Notes under the pieces: generated by a model
The model's database searches: none
The model's input: the letters and a program-made list of their open reading frames with translations, nothing else
What the model was told of the DNA's origin: nothing
Program-made: the position numbers and the translations under genes
Source: Phoenix dactylifera
Lineage: Eukaryota; Streptophyta; Magnoliopsida; Arecales; Arecaceae
DNA: 64,000 nucleotides
Reading direction: 5' to 3'
Assembly (NCBI RefSeq): GCF_009389715.1
Contig: NW_024067689.1
Span: 1,302,001 to 1,366,000, forward strand
Part shown: positions 1 through 13,967 of the stretch, piece after piece
How positions within the stretch are numbered: the stretch's first letter is position 1
Layout: every line of letters begins with the position of its first letter

Positions 1-114
1 ATGAAAAATCTTAATCTTTCGATAAGATATCAAAAGAAAAGTTTAGTGGCCAAAGTTAAAATGACAAGAAACTGCATGTTTGTGCTCAACCTTTAAACCG
101 ATGTTGCTAAATGC

Positions 115-2804
115 TTGAAGGCTTGTGTTGAAGATCTAAATTGGCTTTGGCACTTAAGGCTTGGGCACTTGAATATTGATGGGCTAGAATTATTGGCCAA
201 GAAGAATATGGTGAATGGGTTGCTCTTTATTGACCACCCAAATCAACTTTGTGAAGGATGTCTCTTTGGCAAGCAATCAAAAAAAAGCTTTCCAAAAGAA
301 GCTAGCACAAGAGCAATGGAACCACTACAACTTATTGATTCGGATGTTTGTGGTCCATTCAATCCACCATCTTTTAGTAAGAACAAGTACTTTCTCTTAT
401 TTATTGATGATTTTAGCCGAAAAACTTGGATTTATTTTCTTAAAGAAAAATCGGAGGTGTTTGAAGCATTTAAAAGATTTAAGGCACTCATTGAGAAACA
501 AAATGGTTTTGATATAAAGGCTATATGATCCAATAGAGGAGGTGAGTTCACATCAAATGCTTTCAAAAGCTTTTGTGAAGAAATTGGAATTTACCATTCT
601 TTTACCATTCTTTAACGGTTCCAAGATCCCCGTAACAAAATGGGGTTGCGGAGAGAAAAAATAGAACCATCCTTAATATGGTTCGGAGTATGTTAAAAAG
701 CAAGATGCCCAAAGATTTTTGGGCCGAAGCCGTTAATTGTGCGGTGTACTTATCCAACCGGTGTCCTACCAAGAGTGTGCCAAATCAAACACTACGAAAA
801 GCATGGAGTGGAAGAAGACCAAGTGTCTCTCATTTGCGTGTTTTTGGAAGCATAGCCTATGCACATATATCGGATGAAAAGCGCTCTAAGCTAGATGACA
901 ATAGCGAAAAATTGGTCTGATTCATTAGTTATGATGCAAGCTCTAAGGACTACAAGCTATACAATTCAAAAAGTCACAAGATCATCACTAGTAGAGATGA
1001 TGAATTTGACGAAGCAAGTTCATAGGATTGGAATTCTCCAAAAGAAGAGTATGACTTTTTTCCTTTCTTTGAAGAGGAGGAGCAAGGAAGTCAAGTCTTG
1101 GAGCCTCCTCCACCTTCAACACTTCCATCATCCGCTCAAGTGCAATCATTTCCATTATCAAATGAGGCAAGTTTAAGTGAAGGACCAAGAGGCACAAGGA
1201 GTCTTCAAGACATATATGATGCCACGGATGAGGTAACGGAAAGATTAAGTGATTTAACACTTTTTTATTTTTTTGACAGTAGTGAACCTCTCAGCTTTGA
1301 AGAAGCAACTCAAGACAAGAAGTGGAGAGATGCTATGAATGAAGAAATCAAAGCCGTAGAGAAGAATGAAACTTGGGAGTTCACCACTCTTCTGGAAGGG
1401 CAAAAGGCAATCGAAGTCAAATGGGTGTACAAGGCAAAGAAGAATTCAAGAGGAGAAGTCGAGAGGCACAAGGCAAGACTTGTTGTCAAGGGATACAACC
1501 AAAGTTTCGGGATCGACTATGATGAAGTATTTCCACTCGTTGCTCGTTTGGAAACTATTAGATTAATTATTTCTTTGGCGGCGCAAAACAATTGAAAAAT
1601 CTATCAAATGGATGTGAAGTTCGCTTTCTTGAATGGTTTTCTTGAATAAGAGATTTATGTGAAACAACCTTTGGGATATATTGTGAAAGGACAAGAAGAT
1701 AAAGTTTGGAAATTAAAGAAATCCTTGTATGGCTTGAAGCAAGCACCAAGAGCTTGGAATACCAAAATTGACAAGTATTTTCAAGACAACAAGTTCACCA
1801 AATGTCCTTATGAGCATGCCCTTTACACAAAGGTCAATGATGATGGAGATATATTCGTGGTTTACTTGTATGTAGATGACTTGATTTTTACCGGCAACAA
1901 TTTTATTATGTTTAAAGAATTCAAGCAAGCTATGTCTCAAGAGTTTGAGATGACGGACATTGGCCTTATGGCTTACTACCTTGGCATTGAAGTGAAGCAA
2001 ATGAAAGATGGAATTTTCATCTCTCAAGAAGGTTATGCTAAAGAAGTTCTCAAAAGATTCAAGATGGATGATAGCAACCTGGTGAGCACTCACGTGGAAT
2101 GTGGAGTCAAATTATCAAGATATGAAGATGGAGAAAAGGTGGATCCTACATTCTTCAAAAGTCTTGTTGGAAGTTTAAGATATTTAACTTGCATAAGGCT
2201 GGATATTCTTTTTGGGGTAGGACTTGTTAGTCGGTATATGGAAGCTCCTACTTCATTCCATTTGAAGGTGGCCAAGAGAATTCTCCACTACATCAAATGT
2301 ACCCTTAATTATGGCCTATTTTATTCACTTGTTGTTAACTTCACACTTGTTGGATATAGTGAGTGATTGGGCCGGAGATGTGGATGAAAGAAAAAGTACG
2401 ATGGAATATGTTTTCTTTATGAAAAGTGTGGCTTTTACATGATCTTCAAAAAAGCAACCTATTGTTACACTTTCTACTTGTGAAGCGGAGTATGTTGCAA
2501 TCTTAAGTTGTGTTTGTCAAGCCATTTGGCTAAGGTATTTGTTGAAGGAGCTTCATATGTTACAAGAAGAACCAACGGAGATTTTTGTCGACAACAAATC
2601 AGCAATAGCATTAGCCAAGAATCCGGTATTTCATGAGCGCAGCAAGCATATCGATACAAAGTATCAGTTCATTAGAGAATGTATGGCTAAGAAGGAAGTG
2701 AAGCTCAAGTACCCGAAGTCTCAAGTTCAAATTGTCGATATTTTCACTAAGCCCCTCAAGTGTGAAACTTTTTGCAAGTTAAGGAGTTTGCTTGGAGTTG
2801 CAAA
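115..2804 (+). pseudogene. copia pol polyprotein, broken
   Basis: Encodes the retrotransposon enzymes for integration and reverse transcription. Segments in order: GAG-pre-integrase with the LWHLRLGHLN zinc-finger region (about 140-300), integrase core (to about 920), reverse transcriptase (about 1290-2090) with the YVDD catalytic motif near 1869-1880, and RNase H (about 2340-2720) with CEAEYVA and DNKSAIAL motifs. The open blocks are 115-528, 678-920, 1098-1595, 1659-2366 and 2539-2880. They are separated by stop codons (for example near 526, 1593 and 2364) and frameshifts. No functional product is expected. Confidence 0.9.
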
Positions 2805-2805
2805 A

Positions 2806-2824
2806 CCAAGTTTAAGGGTGGGGG
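2806..2824 (+). other. polypurine tract of copia element
   Basis: Purine-rich stretch ending in a run of G immediately before the TGTTGG start of the 3' LTR. This is the usual plus-strand primer position. Confidence 0.75.
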
Positions 2825-3174
2825 TGTTGGTTATTAAACTTGTTTTTAATATTAGTAACTTATGGTTTTATTTTCTGTAATTGCATATTAGTATGGTGAG
2901 GAGTTACATGTTTTTTGGGTTTTTAGTCATGTGGGAGTTACATGGAGTTATAAGGGTGCTATTTGAGATTTATTTGGGGGTTATGTATGGCGTAATGACT
3001 AATTCAATTAGAGAAGTTAAAAGACCATCTAATGGTGCCTATAAATGTCCGTGTGCTCTAGTTGTTTTTTAAAAAAGGTGAGTAGAATACAAGTTATTCA
3101 TGTGTGCCTAAAATGCTCTCCATTTTTTTCTCCATAGAGTAATTTGTGAGGATGAATCCTCTTGATTTCCAACA
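2825..3174 (+). repeat. 3' LTR of copia element (350 bp)
   Basis: Begins TGTTGG directly after the polypurine tract and ends CCAACA, the exact reverse complement. The partner LTR is outside the window, so age cannot be estimated. Confidence 0.8.
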
Positions 3175-5348
3175 TGAACTAGGTCACAGCGATGTGATCT
3201 ATTGACAAACACGTGTAATACAACCAGATGTTTCATAATATCTGAAAGCACAATTAGCCTATATTCTATTCTGCATCATTTGCTTGTGGTTGTCAATGTC
3301 ATTGCAAGATCTGTAGTTTCCAGATCCATCGTTGGATTACCATGATGTAATAGTCTGGATTAATGAAGATCCTCTTAGTGATCTGTCTACCATTTCTTGA
3401 TTGTGATTAGACTAAACCTGCAATTTTGCACTTGATTATTTAACATGTGTAGTAAGGCAATTGGATCTGTTTTATCAAAGATGACAGATCATTATACCGA
3501 ATGCCTATGATCTTCACTGTTGACTAAATAATTATAATTTTTGTTGGAATGTGCCAGTATTCATCTCCTTGAAAAACAGTCTTTAGTAACTCATTTTTTT
3601 TTTCTAAATCCTAGATTCTTCTGCTACAGGATGTTCCACCGGTTGGTCTTCAGCCCGTAGGCTTTTTGACCTGTGGTGTGCTAATTTTGCTGGTAGATTT
3701 CTAATTGGTGATTTTTCACTGACTTTTGAATTTTCAGTCGTAGCATGTTTAGCTAGAGCTAGATGGTCTTCAACATCTGCTTGTGCCGTGTCATCATCTG
3801 CTATATTTGTTATGTACTGGATTCTTACCTATCGGATCTGCCTGTGCCGTGTCATCATCTGCATGAGCATGACCATTTCTCAAATGACTGATCTAGTTTA
3901 AGAAAGATTTCTTCTAGATGTGTGCTGGAAATAGTATCTTTTTGAACACAGGCCTGCCTCAGCAAGGTGTATTGATTATCTCTTTAACTTCGGATAGTGT
4001 TATGCTAAGCACCACCTGGTTCTGACCTCCCATGTCCATTGCATGGATACCCACAATGTTCGACCAAGAAGATGCTGTAAATTATGATCTAGTAAGGATA
4101 TGATTGCATGGAATTTGATTTAAATTGGGGGATAGGGTTATAAAAGAGAGTTGAGGAGGGAAAAAAGGAAAGAAGGATGAAAGTAGGGATGTTGAACTGG
4201 CTACAAGAATTCCACCAACCAAATACAATCAGTAATCTTCGTGACATAATTCAGATTTTCCCGGAGCCTTTGTATAAAAAAACTTCACTTAAATGCAATA
4301 CTAATATCTTCATCAATTTCCTAGTTCAAGCTATTACCCTTCTAAATTATATTCAATTGAAATAGGACTGCATATGGAAATAAATCAAACTTTCCTAATA
4401 TAAACTATTTTGTAACCAACTAATATAAAACTTCATTCTTTAAAGAGCTTAAGACTTTTTAAGAGACTTCTTAGGGTTCAGCTTATGATATATCTGGGAC
4501 TACAACGGTAATGAGAGTACAATTACCTAAGTTTATTTGACATGCATTCGAACCATTACTGCTAAGTCGAAGTGTTACTTGAAGCTTCTGTAAAAGAAGC
4601 CATAAAATCCTGACTCCTGAGCTAAGACGTGCCTGGATGAAGCTTTAGAATTTGTGCTCTTGTAAGACGTTTAGAGTGAAATCAGGTAATTGGTTGATCA
4701 TGAAGAATGTAGGCCCCAGGGTGTCAGGTTAATATTATTATTATTATTATTATTATTTTGAAATCCTCTCTGTATTGAGTTACTTCGGACTGCCTGATTC
4801 ACACCTAATACAACTATCAAGTGGAAACTGCTGTGGTGGAAAACCACAATGTAGTAAGTTGAAGATTATCTGTGAACTGCACTGAAGGATGTGATGGGCA
4901 TCTTGTACTAATAGAAGATTTGGGCAGGGTCTACTTTAATGTTTTGTAATGATTTGAGGAATTCCACAAAGGTCATTCTGACTGCATAGGAGTAGGTTGC
5001 GAATTATGAGACTGCCAGCTTTTTAGCTGTGTTTAGTGCTAAGGCCAAAACATTTGGATAATGTAATTCATTTAAATCAGCTGGAATTTGTTTTCATGTC
5101 TATTATGTCATAATTTATGATGGGTGCTGATGTTTTTCTTGAAAGAAGATCACTTGGATTTTGAAGTGACCGTTAATAATAGTCTGGAAAGACTTGTGCT
5201 TCTTTTTCCCTTTTTTAAAACGTATATGGAAGTTGGTTATGGATTGATATGTAAATGTTTCTGTGGAACCACTTGTAAGAAGGGAACTTGAGCTTGAAAT
5301 TTAGGCCATTGTATGGTCATTAATAATAGAAGCTAACATGGCAATGCA
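3175..5348. other. intergenic or intronic DNA, nothing recognised
   Basis: AT-rich sequence without a credible long reading frame. A phrase containing TGCCGTGTCATCATCTGC occurs twice near 3783-3862, a small local duplication. An (ATT)n run lies at 4732-4757. No gene or transposon family was recognised. Confidence 0.5.
4732..4757. repeat. (ATT)n microsatellite
   Basis: About eight consecutive ATT units. Confidence 0.9.
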
Positions 5349-5349
5349 G

Positions 5350-5503
5350 AGGTGGAGGTGCATCTGATGAACCGTTGGAATTTAGGTTCCTGGCATCAAA
5401 TCATTCATCTCAGCGAAACTTGATTAGAGTTGAAGTTGGAGAATCTGATCCACCAGCACCTTGTGATATATCCTGGAAGTGCAGATTGAGAGAATATCTT
5501 TAG
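5350..5503 (+). CDS. possible terminal exon of an unidentified gene
   Basis: After an acceptor-like TGCAG, a frame of about 50 codons runs to a TAG at 5501-5503. Its composition is protein-like, with phrases such as SDEPLEFRFLASN and SDPPAPCDISWKCRL. I do not recognise the family and found no convincing upstream exon. It could be the last exon of a gene or gene relic lying in 3.2-5.3 kb, or chance. Confidence 0.25.
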
Positions 5504-7873
5504 ACTCGAGGGAAAAGTGGAAAGTCTTTTTCTGATGTTCGGTTCCTTTGGATGGAGGATCTTCCGATGGAACAAATCATTCATGTTAGCATCCATTTTT
5601 TCCCGTCTGTATGCTTCATTTTGAATCAGTAGTGAGAGGGAATGTTAAAGGTGGCATCGCAAGGTCTTGGTATGGGTAGGGTGAAAGGGTCTGAAAGCGA
5701 GGAGGGATGGCAAAGGAAAAGTGGACACAAGTGGTGAGGAAAGAGCTGATTATAAGAAATATGTAGGGCCATACATAAATAGGAGCTGCTTATAGAACTA
5801 GACCTCATAACTTGACCTAGGAAGGAAGAGCAGCTGCAGTCCTTGGCCTTGAATGGGTGGAAAGTGACAACCCTATTTATTATCTCTATCAGTTTAGAGG
5901 GTCTGCTAAGCAACAGCAGTTACATGATGGATTTGTACTGCGAGCAGTCGAGATATTACAGCCCTGGTGGCCTCGTTGCTTCAGTACAACTTTGCATCGT
6001 TTGCAAGAATTCTTGTTCCCCAGTGAGAACTGAGACATACGTCTGATTCAGCTCACAGTTGTGTGTGTTTCACATTACAGATCCCTCCATCAGCACCGCT
6101 TTTGAAGAAGTTACATCGTTAGACCTTTTAAGCTCAATCTTCCTTAAAACAGAAAAGGGGTATGAACCTTTGTCTGCTGGATTCGGTGAGATCTGTGTCA
6201 GCGACGTGAAAGCCAACAGTTTCGACTTTCGAGTTTCCCTAGTAGCTCTCTAGGACCTGCCTGGTGGACGGGATTGGGCCTCTTTAGGGTTTGTTTGGTA
6301 GACGGAGTAGGAGTGGGATAGTCGACTTATTCTGTACTATTTCTCTCTTTGGAATAGCCTACTATATTTCTTGTTGAAGGTAGTAATGGTAATTTACTTA
6401 TCAAATACAATCTAATTCTAATATGGTGGATTTTGCCTAACCTGCGATTTAAAGCAAGTACAGGTAATGGTAAACCTCGCCTAAAATCCGATTTGAATAT
6501 TTATAACTCTTCACAAATCTCCTCCTTGCAATAAAAAAGTTTAATTTGTATGCAAAAAAAAAAATTGTAGCTTTATCTAGTTCGATTCGTCCAATCCATC
6601 CCATCTTCAAAGCACTGATAACATCACGAGATGTTGCTCAGAAAAATGAAACAACCTCTCATTATACATAACCATCTCTGAAGTCTGATATGCAAAGAAC
6701 AACCCTTTCAAAACATGTAAAATAGCTTCGCATCATGTAATTAATAAGGAATCAGAATAGCTTCTCATCTTTTCAGTAAACCTTCTACCGATTCTTCAAA
6801 ACATGTATAATAACTTTGAAACGAAAAAAAGGAAGCAGGAAATGCTGGCATGTAATTCCTTCATGACCCTTCATGACCCAATAGCAGAATCAGAACATCA
6901 TTTACCCTTTCAAAGCTAAGTTGCGTCGCAAGATCATAAGCAGGATGTTGCGTCAGCATCATGTTCACATCAAGCCAAGCAGGCATATGCATCATAGCAT
7001 CAACAACATGTTTAGTGAATTTTAGAATTACAAAACTAAGAACATGCATAATGACCCATAGTTTTCTCAATATAAAGTGACCTACAAAGAACAAAAATGC
7101 CTTGAATGCTGCTGCGAGGCAAAACTACCTCTACAAAATTTGCTAAAAATCTATTCGATCACAGCTAAAAGATCACCCGCTCAGCAGAAACAATGTTTCG
7201 TATCTTTATCCTCCATGACTCTGGTTAATAAGCACCATACAGCTATGGAAAAAGATAATAGATATAATTAACTATGCATAAAAAGCACAATATTCTTAAC
7301 AATGTAAATATAATAATGAAGATGATTGTTACCGTTTACCAGCATAAGCTAATCATCAGCATTAATAACAACAGTTTCGTAATCTTCAACTTTGTATTTT
7401 GTATGAGGAGGTGAAATATCTACAAATGAAAAAATTACGAAATTAATAATCTCAAAGTTTTAAAGCACTAGTACATGGTAAAATTTATTGATGTTCTAGA
7501 AATTAAGCTTGCAAGATGAGGTAAGAAGTCTCGAAATCAATCTCGTGTGCATATCAATACCTTAACTGTATTCGAAGATAGACTACTACGAAAATCATTC
7601 AAAACCCTGCAAGCAATGTTGAAGGCAAGCTCAGATGCAACGGTAGAAATAGAAATTGCCAAGATATCATGTATCGTCCTAGACAATATTGGATATTTTG
7701 ATTCATTGAATCTTCAATATTGTAGAATGTCAAAATTTTGATCTCCTAATCGATGAACCTGCTCAAAAAAATTATATGACAAGGCATCTAAATTAGAGAT
7801 CATAAAATACCTTATGTTCCAAATAGGTCTCTAATTCTGACTTGGATGGTTGGGTAACTTTTTTTTTGGATAA
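5504..7873. other. intergenic DNA, nothing recognised
   Basis: AT-rich sequence with only short chance frames. A GGGTTTGTTTGGTAGA phrase at about 6288-6304 resembles the start of some plant MITEs, but I found no matching right end. Confidence 0.45.
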
Positions 7874-8100
7874 ATTCGGGTTCGAGTCGAGTTGGATCGG
7901 GTCTTTGAGTAAACGATCCAAAATTAACCTAAAAAAAAGGATCGGATCGAGTCGAGATTGGGTTGACCCAGACCCAATCCGAAAAATAGAACGGGTTCAA
8001 ATTTAGTACTCGACCCGACCCCGCGGGTCCTTAAATTCGGGTCGGGTCGGATTACGGGTCACGGGTCAACCCGACCCATTTGCAGCCTTACTTATACCCG
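7874..8100. repeat. GGGTCGGGT-rich repeat fragment
   Basis: Dense, imperfect runs of GGGTCGGGT and its complement ACCCGACCC, arranged partly as inverted repeats. Such GGGTC-rich stretches occur at the ends of plant non-autonomous DNA elements. No terminal repeats or target duplication were found here, so the family is left open. Confidence 0.4.
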
Positions 8101-11100
8101 ACCTATTGCCATCTTTAGTTGGCGGTTGATTTGGGTGGGTATATAGGTGGAGAGGTTCCTTTCCCTTGTGAATCTGCTTCCATGCCAAAGTCTAGCCAGG
8201 TTTCTTCGGATGACAGTGAGATGATCTAGCTCAATGATGCTCTGATTGGCCATCAATTAGGGTTGGGAGTATCACTTTTCTACTCCAACACTCACTCTTT
8301 ATTCCATGTTTCTGCTTCCTTGCCCATTTCTAGACCCTGCCAGCTTTCGACAACTGCTGGCAAGTCGATCCAACTTGGTGGCCCCACTATCCATTGATCC
8401 TTGGCCTCCCTCTTATCCAATGTTGTTGGTTGGTTGCCTGCTTCATCTTGGTTATATCTTCTCTTGCACTTTCCTCCATCACCAGGGTAAGGAGTGGGCT
8501 ATCATGTGTGACTTGTTGATTTTTGTTAAATAATGGCAATGAGACATATATATTTTGGGTGATGTGGTTATTATATTGAGGGATTCTTAGATTTGGGCTT
8601 GGGTTTTAGTTGGAGGATGGCTCTCACCTATGTCCATAACATACTCTATAGCGACTCTATATGGTTGCTGATGGGAGTTGCTTGGCGTTAACTTTTCCAT
8701 ATATTTTTATTCACCAACATAATTCTGCATGTTTTATAGATACAATTAGGCCGATTTGTATGTTATAACTTTGTGCAGGTGTTCTCGGTCAATACTTGCA
8801 GATATGCAGCACCTCAAAACTTCTGAGGTGCAATTGGATCGCCATATGTAGATAGGGTGCTCTCCGATATGCAGCCATGCTATCTACACTCGCAAGGCAA
8901 TGATGCCATGCCAGATGCCATGCCAGATGCCAGCTTCTGAGGTCTTTACATGGCTAGCTTGGCATGCATGCATCTTATGGAATCACCAATGTCATTTTAT
9001 TTTTATTGTACTGGCCAGCTGGTCAGACGATCGATTTGACTCATTATGGAAAGTCCTTATCCATATAGTATGACGTGTAGAGTTTACAACCGTTACATGT
9101 TATTTGTACCTGCAATGTTGTTTATATTTCGACATAATATTAACTTTGTTATGAATTTGCCTGTTTATTTTATACTTTACAAGATATCTCTTTTACATGC
9201 ACGTCCAAACCATCTTAATTTGCTGTACAAACAGGAGCAGGAGGCGAGATGAACGTCGAACTTTCATGCTCAGCTGATTCTTCCGTCGGGGGGAGAATGA
9301 TAGTCTTGTTCGCAAGGCTCCACTTATCCTCTGAACTTACTCCTTCTGTCAAATAATAATGTCACGACACAAGAATTCCAAACTCGTCCAGTTCAACCAA
9401 AAGCACAAAACTCAGCCTTCAGAAACTTTGTTTGATGCAGGACATGTCCTTCCCCATTGAATAGAACCTACCACGGAACAGAAAAATGGAGCATTAGACA
9501 TGGAAGATCCCTATAAATCAGAGCATGATAGGGACGAAGACGCTGATCCTGGAGGATGAACATCATTGAAACCCAGCCATGGAGCCGTGATTAGAAGTTT
9601 TTTTTGTTTTATAAATATATTTTGGTTGAACCAAGTGTGGAGTCTTTGTGGATTGCTGAATTAAGTTTGTTTTGGATTTGGATTAAGTCGGAATTAGAAG
9701 TCTTGTTGGTTTGGATTTAGCTTTCTTTGAGTCCGATTGTTGTGAAGGATTAGGATGTTTTGTGAACCTGTATAAGGATCGTAGGAAGGGACTGTATCCT
9801 CTCCTTGGTAATTTGTTTTTTCAGCCCCCATTATTAATGAGAAAACACGGTTGAAAGCACGGCGTGAGTCACCTGTTTTTTGTACTCTGTTTCTGATTCT
9901 AGAAATCCAGCAGCGTTGCGAGCCCTTTTCTCCATGCTTCTCCACATCATCGTTCCACAACCGAACTCAGCCTTAAAGCAACCGAGCATCGGTGGGTTCA
10001 TGATGCGTCCCAAGTTCTCCAAAAAGCCATGATGCTTATTCGGGCTTCATGTCAGAAGGAAGATGATGGGACACGGATGTGACGGATCTTTTCGTCAAGG
10101 TCGCAGTCATGCGTAGTGTCTGAGCCGAATCCTCTGCGGCCGAAACCTTTAGGCCTGCAGGGGGCCTCACCACATTGACTGCGTCCAGCCGGATGATGCC
10201 ATCTTGGAAAAGTAAGACGTTAATCATTGCGTGTGTATATGCTTTTTGCCAATTGTCGTGACCTTGTGGAGTAAATTGGCATCCGTGATTTGCAATTCAA
10301 GTGCCCCTGCTGCCTGTTAACGAAGTTTCTCCTTGCTCTGGTTGGGATGTTTAGGTCCTGTCTTGATGTTTCCACGTAATAAGACCGTATCAGTGAAAGA
10401 AAGTGTAAGAGAAAGGAATAGAAGGAAGAAGTGACCCATCAAGAACCTGCTGCTTCAGAATATATTTTCCTTGAAGTTCTAGTGTTTCTCAAGCTCTCTT
10501 GGATTTCTCCTTCCGTTGTTTCCTTCTCTTCACTCTTTTTTTTTTTTTTCTCTAGTGCTGTTAACCATGGATGCCGTAGAAAACCATGCAGATAGGACCT
10601 CAAAAATTTGTCCTGTAGAACAGAGATTGGATATGCTGACATAATATGTTGGAGGGCCGCATTCAGATAATTTATGTTGGTTTATGATATATGAAAAGAA
10701 TTGGATATGCAGAATTAATGCGAAGACTTCATGCTATATGGTAACTGACCTTATTATTATAGATGCAAGGTAGCAACCTGTCCAAATCTCAGGTCACCAA
10801 AGATGAGGGGGTTGACGTGAGAAATACCCCTTTTGTCCCTTCTCAATCCAATTATTTGGCCAAATGAAAATTTCATAAACTCAAACAAATACCTTTTCCT
10901 TATTCTAACATTGTAACGCATCCTTTTTTTTTTTTTTTTTGTTAGGTGGTGGCGGTGGTGGGAGGGTCCTCACATTTAATTCTATTTTGCCATCTCTGCA
11001 GCTTTTAATGGTGAAATTTTTAGTTAGATCAGGTCCATCTTTTTTTTTTTTTTTTTTCATTTCTCTTTTATATGTCTTTGTGACTATTAGCTTGCGGTTA

Positions 11101-13860
11101 GACTAATCGACAGCTGAGCTAGGAGATCTGCTCCAACCAATAACTTCTCCAAAAATAAGCATCGGACATGAAAAATAACAAGTGCAATGAAAATCCCGAA
11201 GTAGCACATGAGGAATTTAAAAGTTTGGAAAGTTCCCGAAGTGGAAATTGAAGTACAATCATTTGAAAACATTGGCAAAGCTTAGGGGGGATGGTACATG
11301 TACATCACTTGGGAACACAATCCTGCTGGGGAAAAGAAGCCTAACTGGAAACAGCTCGAGTTAAAGACTAAGTATCCAATTTGAACTCTGGGCAATGAAT
11401 CCATGGTCCCAGTCCTCAACTCCAACCAAAACCCCATTCTGAAGCCCCACCCCTCTATCTATGCCGACTTTCGGACATATTAGTCGACAGGGAGCTGTCT
11501 CCCCAGCATCTGGTGCAGCTCGCACTCAGATGCGAACTGGACCATACCTTGTTTTTTGACTTCTTAAGTTCAAATTCTGACCCTGTTCTCACAGTATTGA
11601 GTCAGGCCAAGTTGAGCCTGCTCCACTTTCTCCAGAACTTGGCCCAACCAAACTCGAGCCTTAGAGGAGTGGGTCCATTACTAGACCCTGAGGTGGATCC
11701 TACTACCCAAATGTAGACCTATTCTCCAGATTCTTTGTTGGTCTGATCCTACCTAACCCACTTACTGTTCTGCTTTCGAATGGTCCAATCCATCAAACTT
11801 AAAGTGGGTCGGTGGCCTGAGCTCTGCTTGGTCTCTCCTGAGACAGTAGGTGTCAGCCTGTCGGACCCTCTGTTGCTGCCGTGAAACTTCCTCAGAAAAC
11901 GGCTGGTTTTGATTAGGATTTCAAGCTAGGAATGGTTGCAGAGAGGAAGCACTTAACAAAATCCTCCAAATCTAATCATAACACTTTTTGAACTCCTCCA
12001 TTCTGAAGCCTAGTGTCTTGTCTTGGACGAAAATAGACCTACCAGGCTACAGCAGCGGACCTCATGATCGATCCCTTTGGCCTATTACCTACTGGGGGAA
12101 ACCTATTCTACGTCACCTTTTAGTCAAATTATAGCAGAGAGAGCTACTGAAAAGTTACTGGGACTTGGGTTGGAGCTACGTCACCTGCACCTATGAATGC
12201 TCAAATTTTCAGGGGGGGGGGTTTCAGACCTTCCCAACATTGAGTAAATGATAAGAATCATCAGTACTTCATTAAGATATTGAATTCAGATAAACAAGGG
12301 AGCGTGATATCAAAGACTATCGTGTGGGCTGATACCGGTTAATATGAGTCTATGATTTCCAAGGCTTAGTCTTTTATTTGGAGGGTAAAGATAGAAGGAC
12401 CAGTTGGATTTTTTTATGGCTGTCTGGTCGCCAAAATGATCCAGTTGCGAGAGGGATTCGGATTGGTGCAGCAGCCAAGTCTACGGTCCAATCTGATATA
12501 TTAACTTACAAAGCGTACGGCCAAAATAAATCCCCCAGCCCGTGAGTTCAGAAAAGTCGCTCACGTTGCTCGGAGCCGTTTCGTTGTGGTCAATTAAAAA
12601 AAAACACCTCATGTTTGATTATTTTTTTTTAAAATAGTTTTTTATAAAAATAAAATTTTTATATTTCATGAAAAAAATTTAATTTCTATTTGAAAATTGA
12701 GATATTTTTTTAAAAAATATCCTAAAACTCTTAAATATAATAAAAAAGTCTTTTTTATATTAAAAAATTTTAATATATATATATTAAAAAATAAAATAAA
12801 GGAAGGCAATATTGATTTTGATTTTGAAGTGCAATATGATTGTGAGTATGGATCAGATTACCTTTTGGATTGTTGAATTTTCAACCAGCTTGTGTCGAAT
12901 TCATAGCTATGCAAAAAAGAAAAAAAGGAAGGCCTCTTTTGTCGATTGGTTGAAATGGACCTCTTACCATGCATCCCACTAAATTCAAAGGTGTGGAAAC
13001 GATTTATATCGATTACGAGCATGAAAGCATTTAATGGGTACTTGAGAGAAGCTGCACTCCTCAATAGAAACTAAGTCTTATTTTCACAAATTTTATAATA
13101 ATTTTAATTATATTTCCCTGATATCTACCTCCAGAATCTTAAAATCAGATGAGAACCGGCGGATGTACGAGAAGTTACACCATTCCTCATCCATCCCATT
13201 CATCAAACAAAGCTGAAGACATCACCATCCACGGTCTGTTTCTCGAAAAAAAAAGACCCCTTTAGTCCGCTTGTGTGAAGCTTCTCCGCACCCCCACCCC
13301 ACGCTCTCAGAATCCTTCCACCTTTACCTTTACTGATGGCACACGGATCAGACGGTGACTAACCATACTTGCATCGCAAGCGTACGATCACGATGATTTA
13401 TCTGCTCCTAATCCGTGATCTCATCATCCACCGTACAAAATCCCGTTCCATTTTAACGCCCGATTGCCGCTACGTGATCCCCCCCCCCTCCGCGTGCGTA
13501 TCCCAGACGCCAAAAAAGAACATAACCCAGCAAACCGCACCCCAACAACTCAGACGAAGCCAAAAAGAATTGTGACGGAATTCCTATGCGAACATATCCA
13601 TCTTCCCTCAGATCACCACCGTCCAATTTCCAGAAAGGACATAACTGGAAGGCCGATCGTCGATAACGCATAGAACTGTTGCATGGATTCTCGCATAGCA
13701 TATTTTTCCATTCTTACGACCACTGACTTAAGCAAGGGCCCCACTTTGTGTCCTCCAATCAAATCAGTGACGAGACTTCTGAGTCGCACCCAAACTTGGC
13801 CCCACAGAGCTCACTTTTTTTTCTTACTTTTTTTTTTATTTTATTTTGCCACCCAAAATC
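8101..13860. other. intergenic DNA upstream of the MAKR gene
   Basis: No recognisable gene. A 12-bp unit (ATGCCATGCCAG type) is repeated about three times near 8908-8937. Poly(T) runs sit at about 10540 and 10925, and 12590-12800 is strongly AT-rich. 9600-9850 has a layout reminiscent of an old LTR but no borders. The last few hundred bases (13.1-13.87 kb) would hold the MAKR promoter; I could not pick a confident TATA box. Confidence 0.45.
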
Positions 13861-13967
13861 CTTCTTAAAATGCCTTCCTCCATCCGGAAAGGCTTTAGAG
13901 AGAGAACGAGAGCCAGCGACGTAGAGCTAAACTAGCTCTGCTCTCAGCTGTACTAATTCTCTCGACT

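Larger units (their letters stand above)
1..3174 (+). mobile_element. Ty1/copia retrotransposon, 3' part, decayed
   Basis: This is the 3' portion of a copia element; gag, protease and the 5' LTR lie outside the window. Order seen is GAG-pre-integrase, integrase, reverse transcriptase, RNase H, polypurine tract, LTR, which is the copia order (integrase before RT). The right border is precise: the LTR starts TGTTGG and ends CCAACA, a perfect 6-bp terminal inverted repeat. The target duplication cannot be tested because the left border is missing. Many stops and frameshifts show that it is dead. Confidence 0.9.

Noticed and set aside
8306..8533. 75-codon frame beginning MFLLPCPFLDP
   Set aside because: Hydrophobic, but no family match recognised and no gene context; probably chance.
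9594..9850. Sequence resembling an old copia-type LTR (CTGTATAAGGATC box, later ATTAATGAGAAAA)
   Set aside because: No TG/CA borders, partner LTR, primer site or target duplication could be identified.
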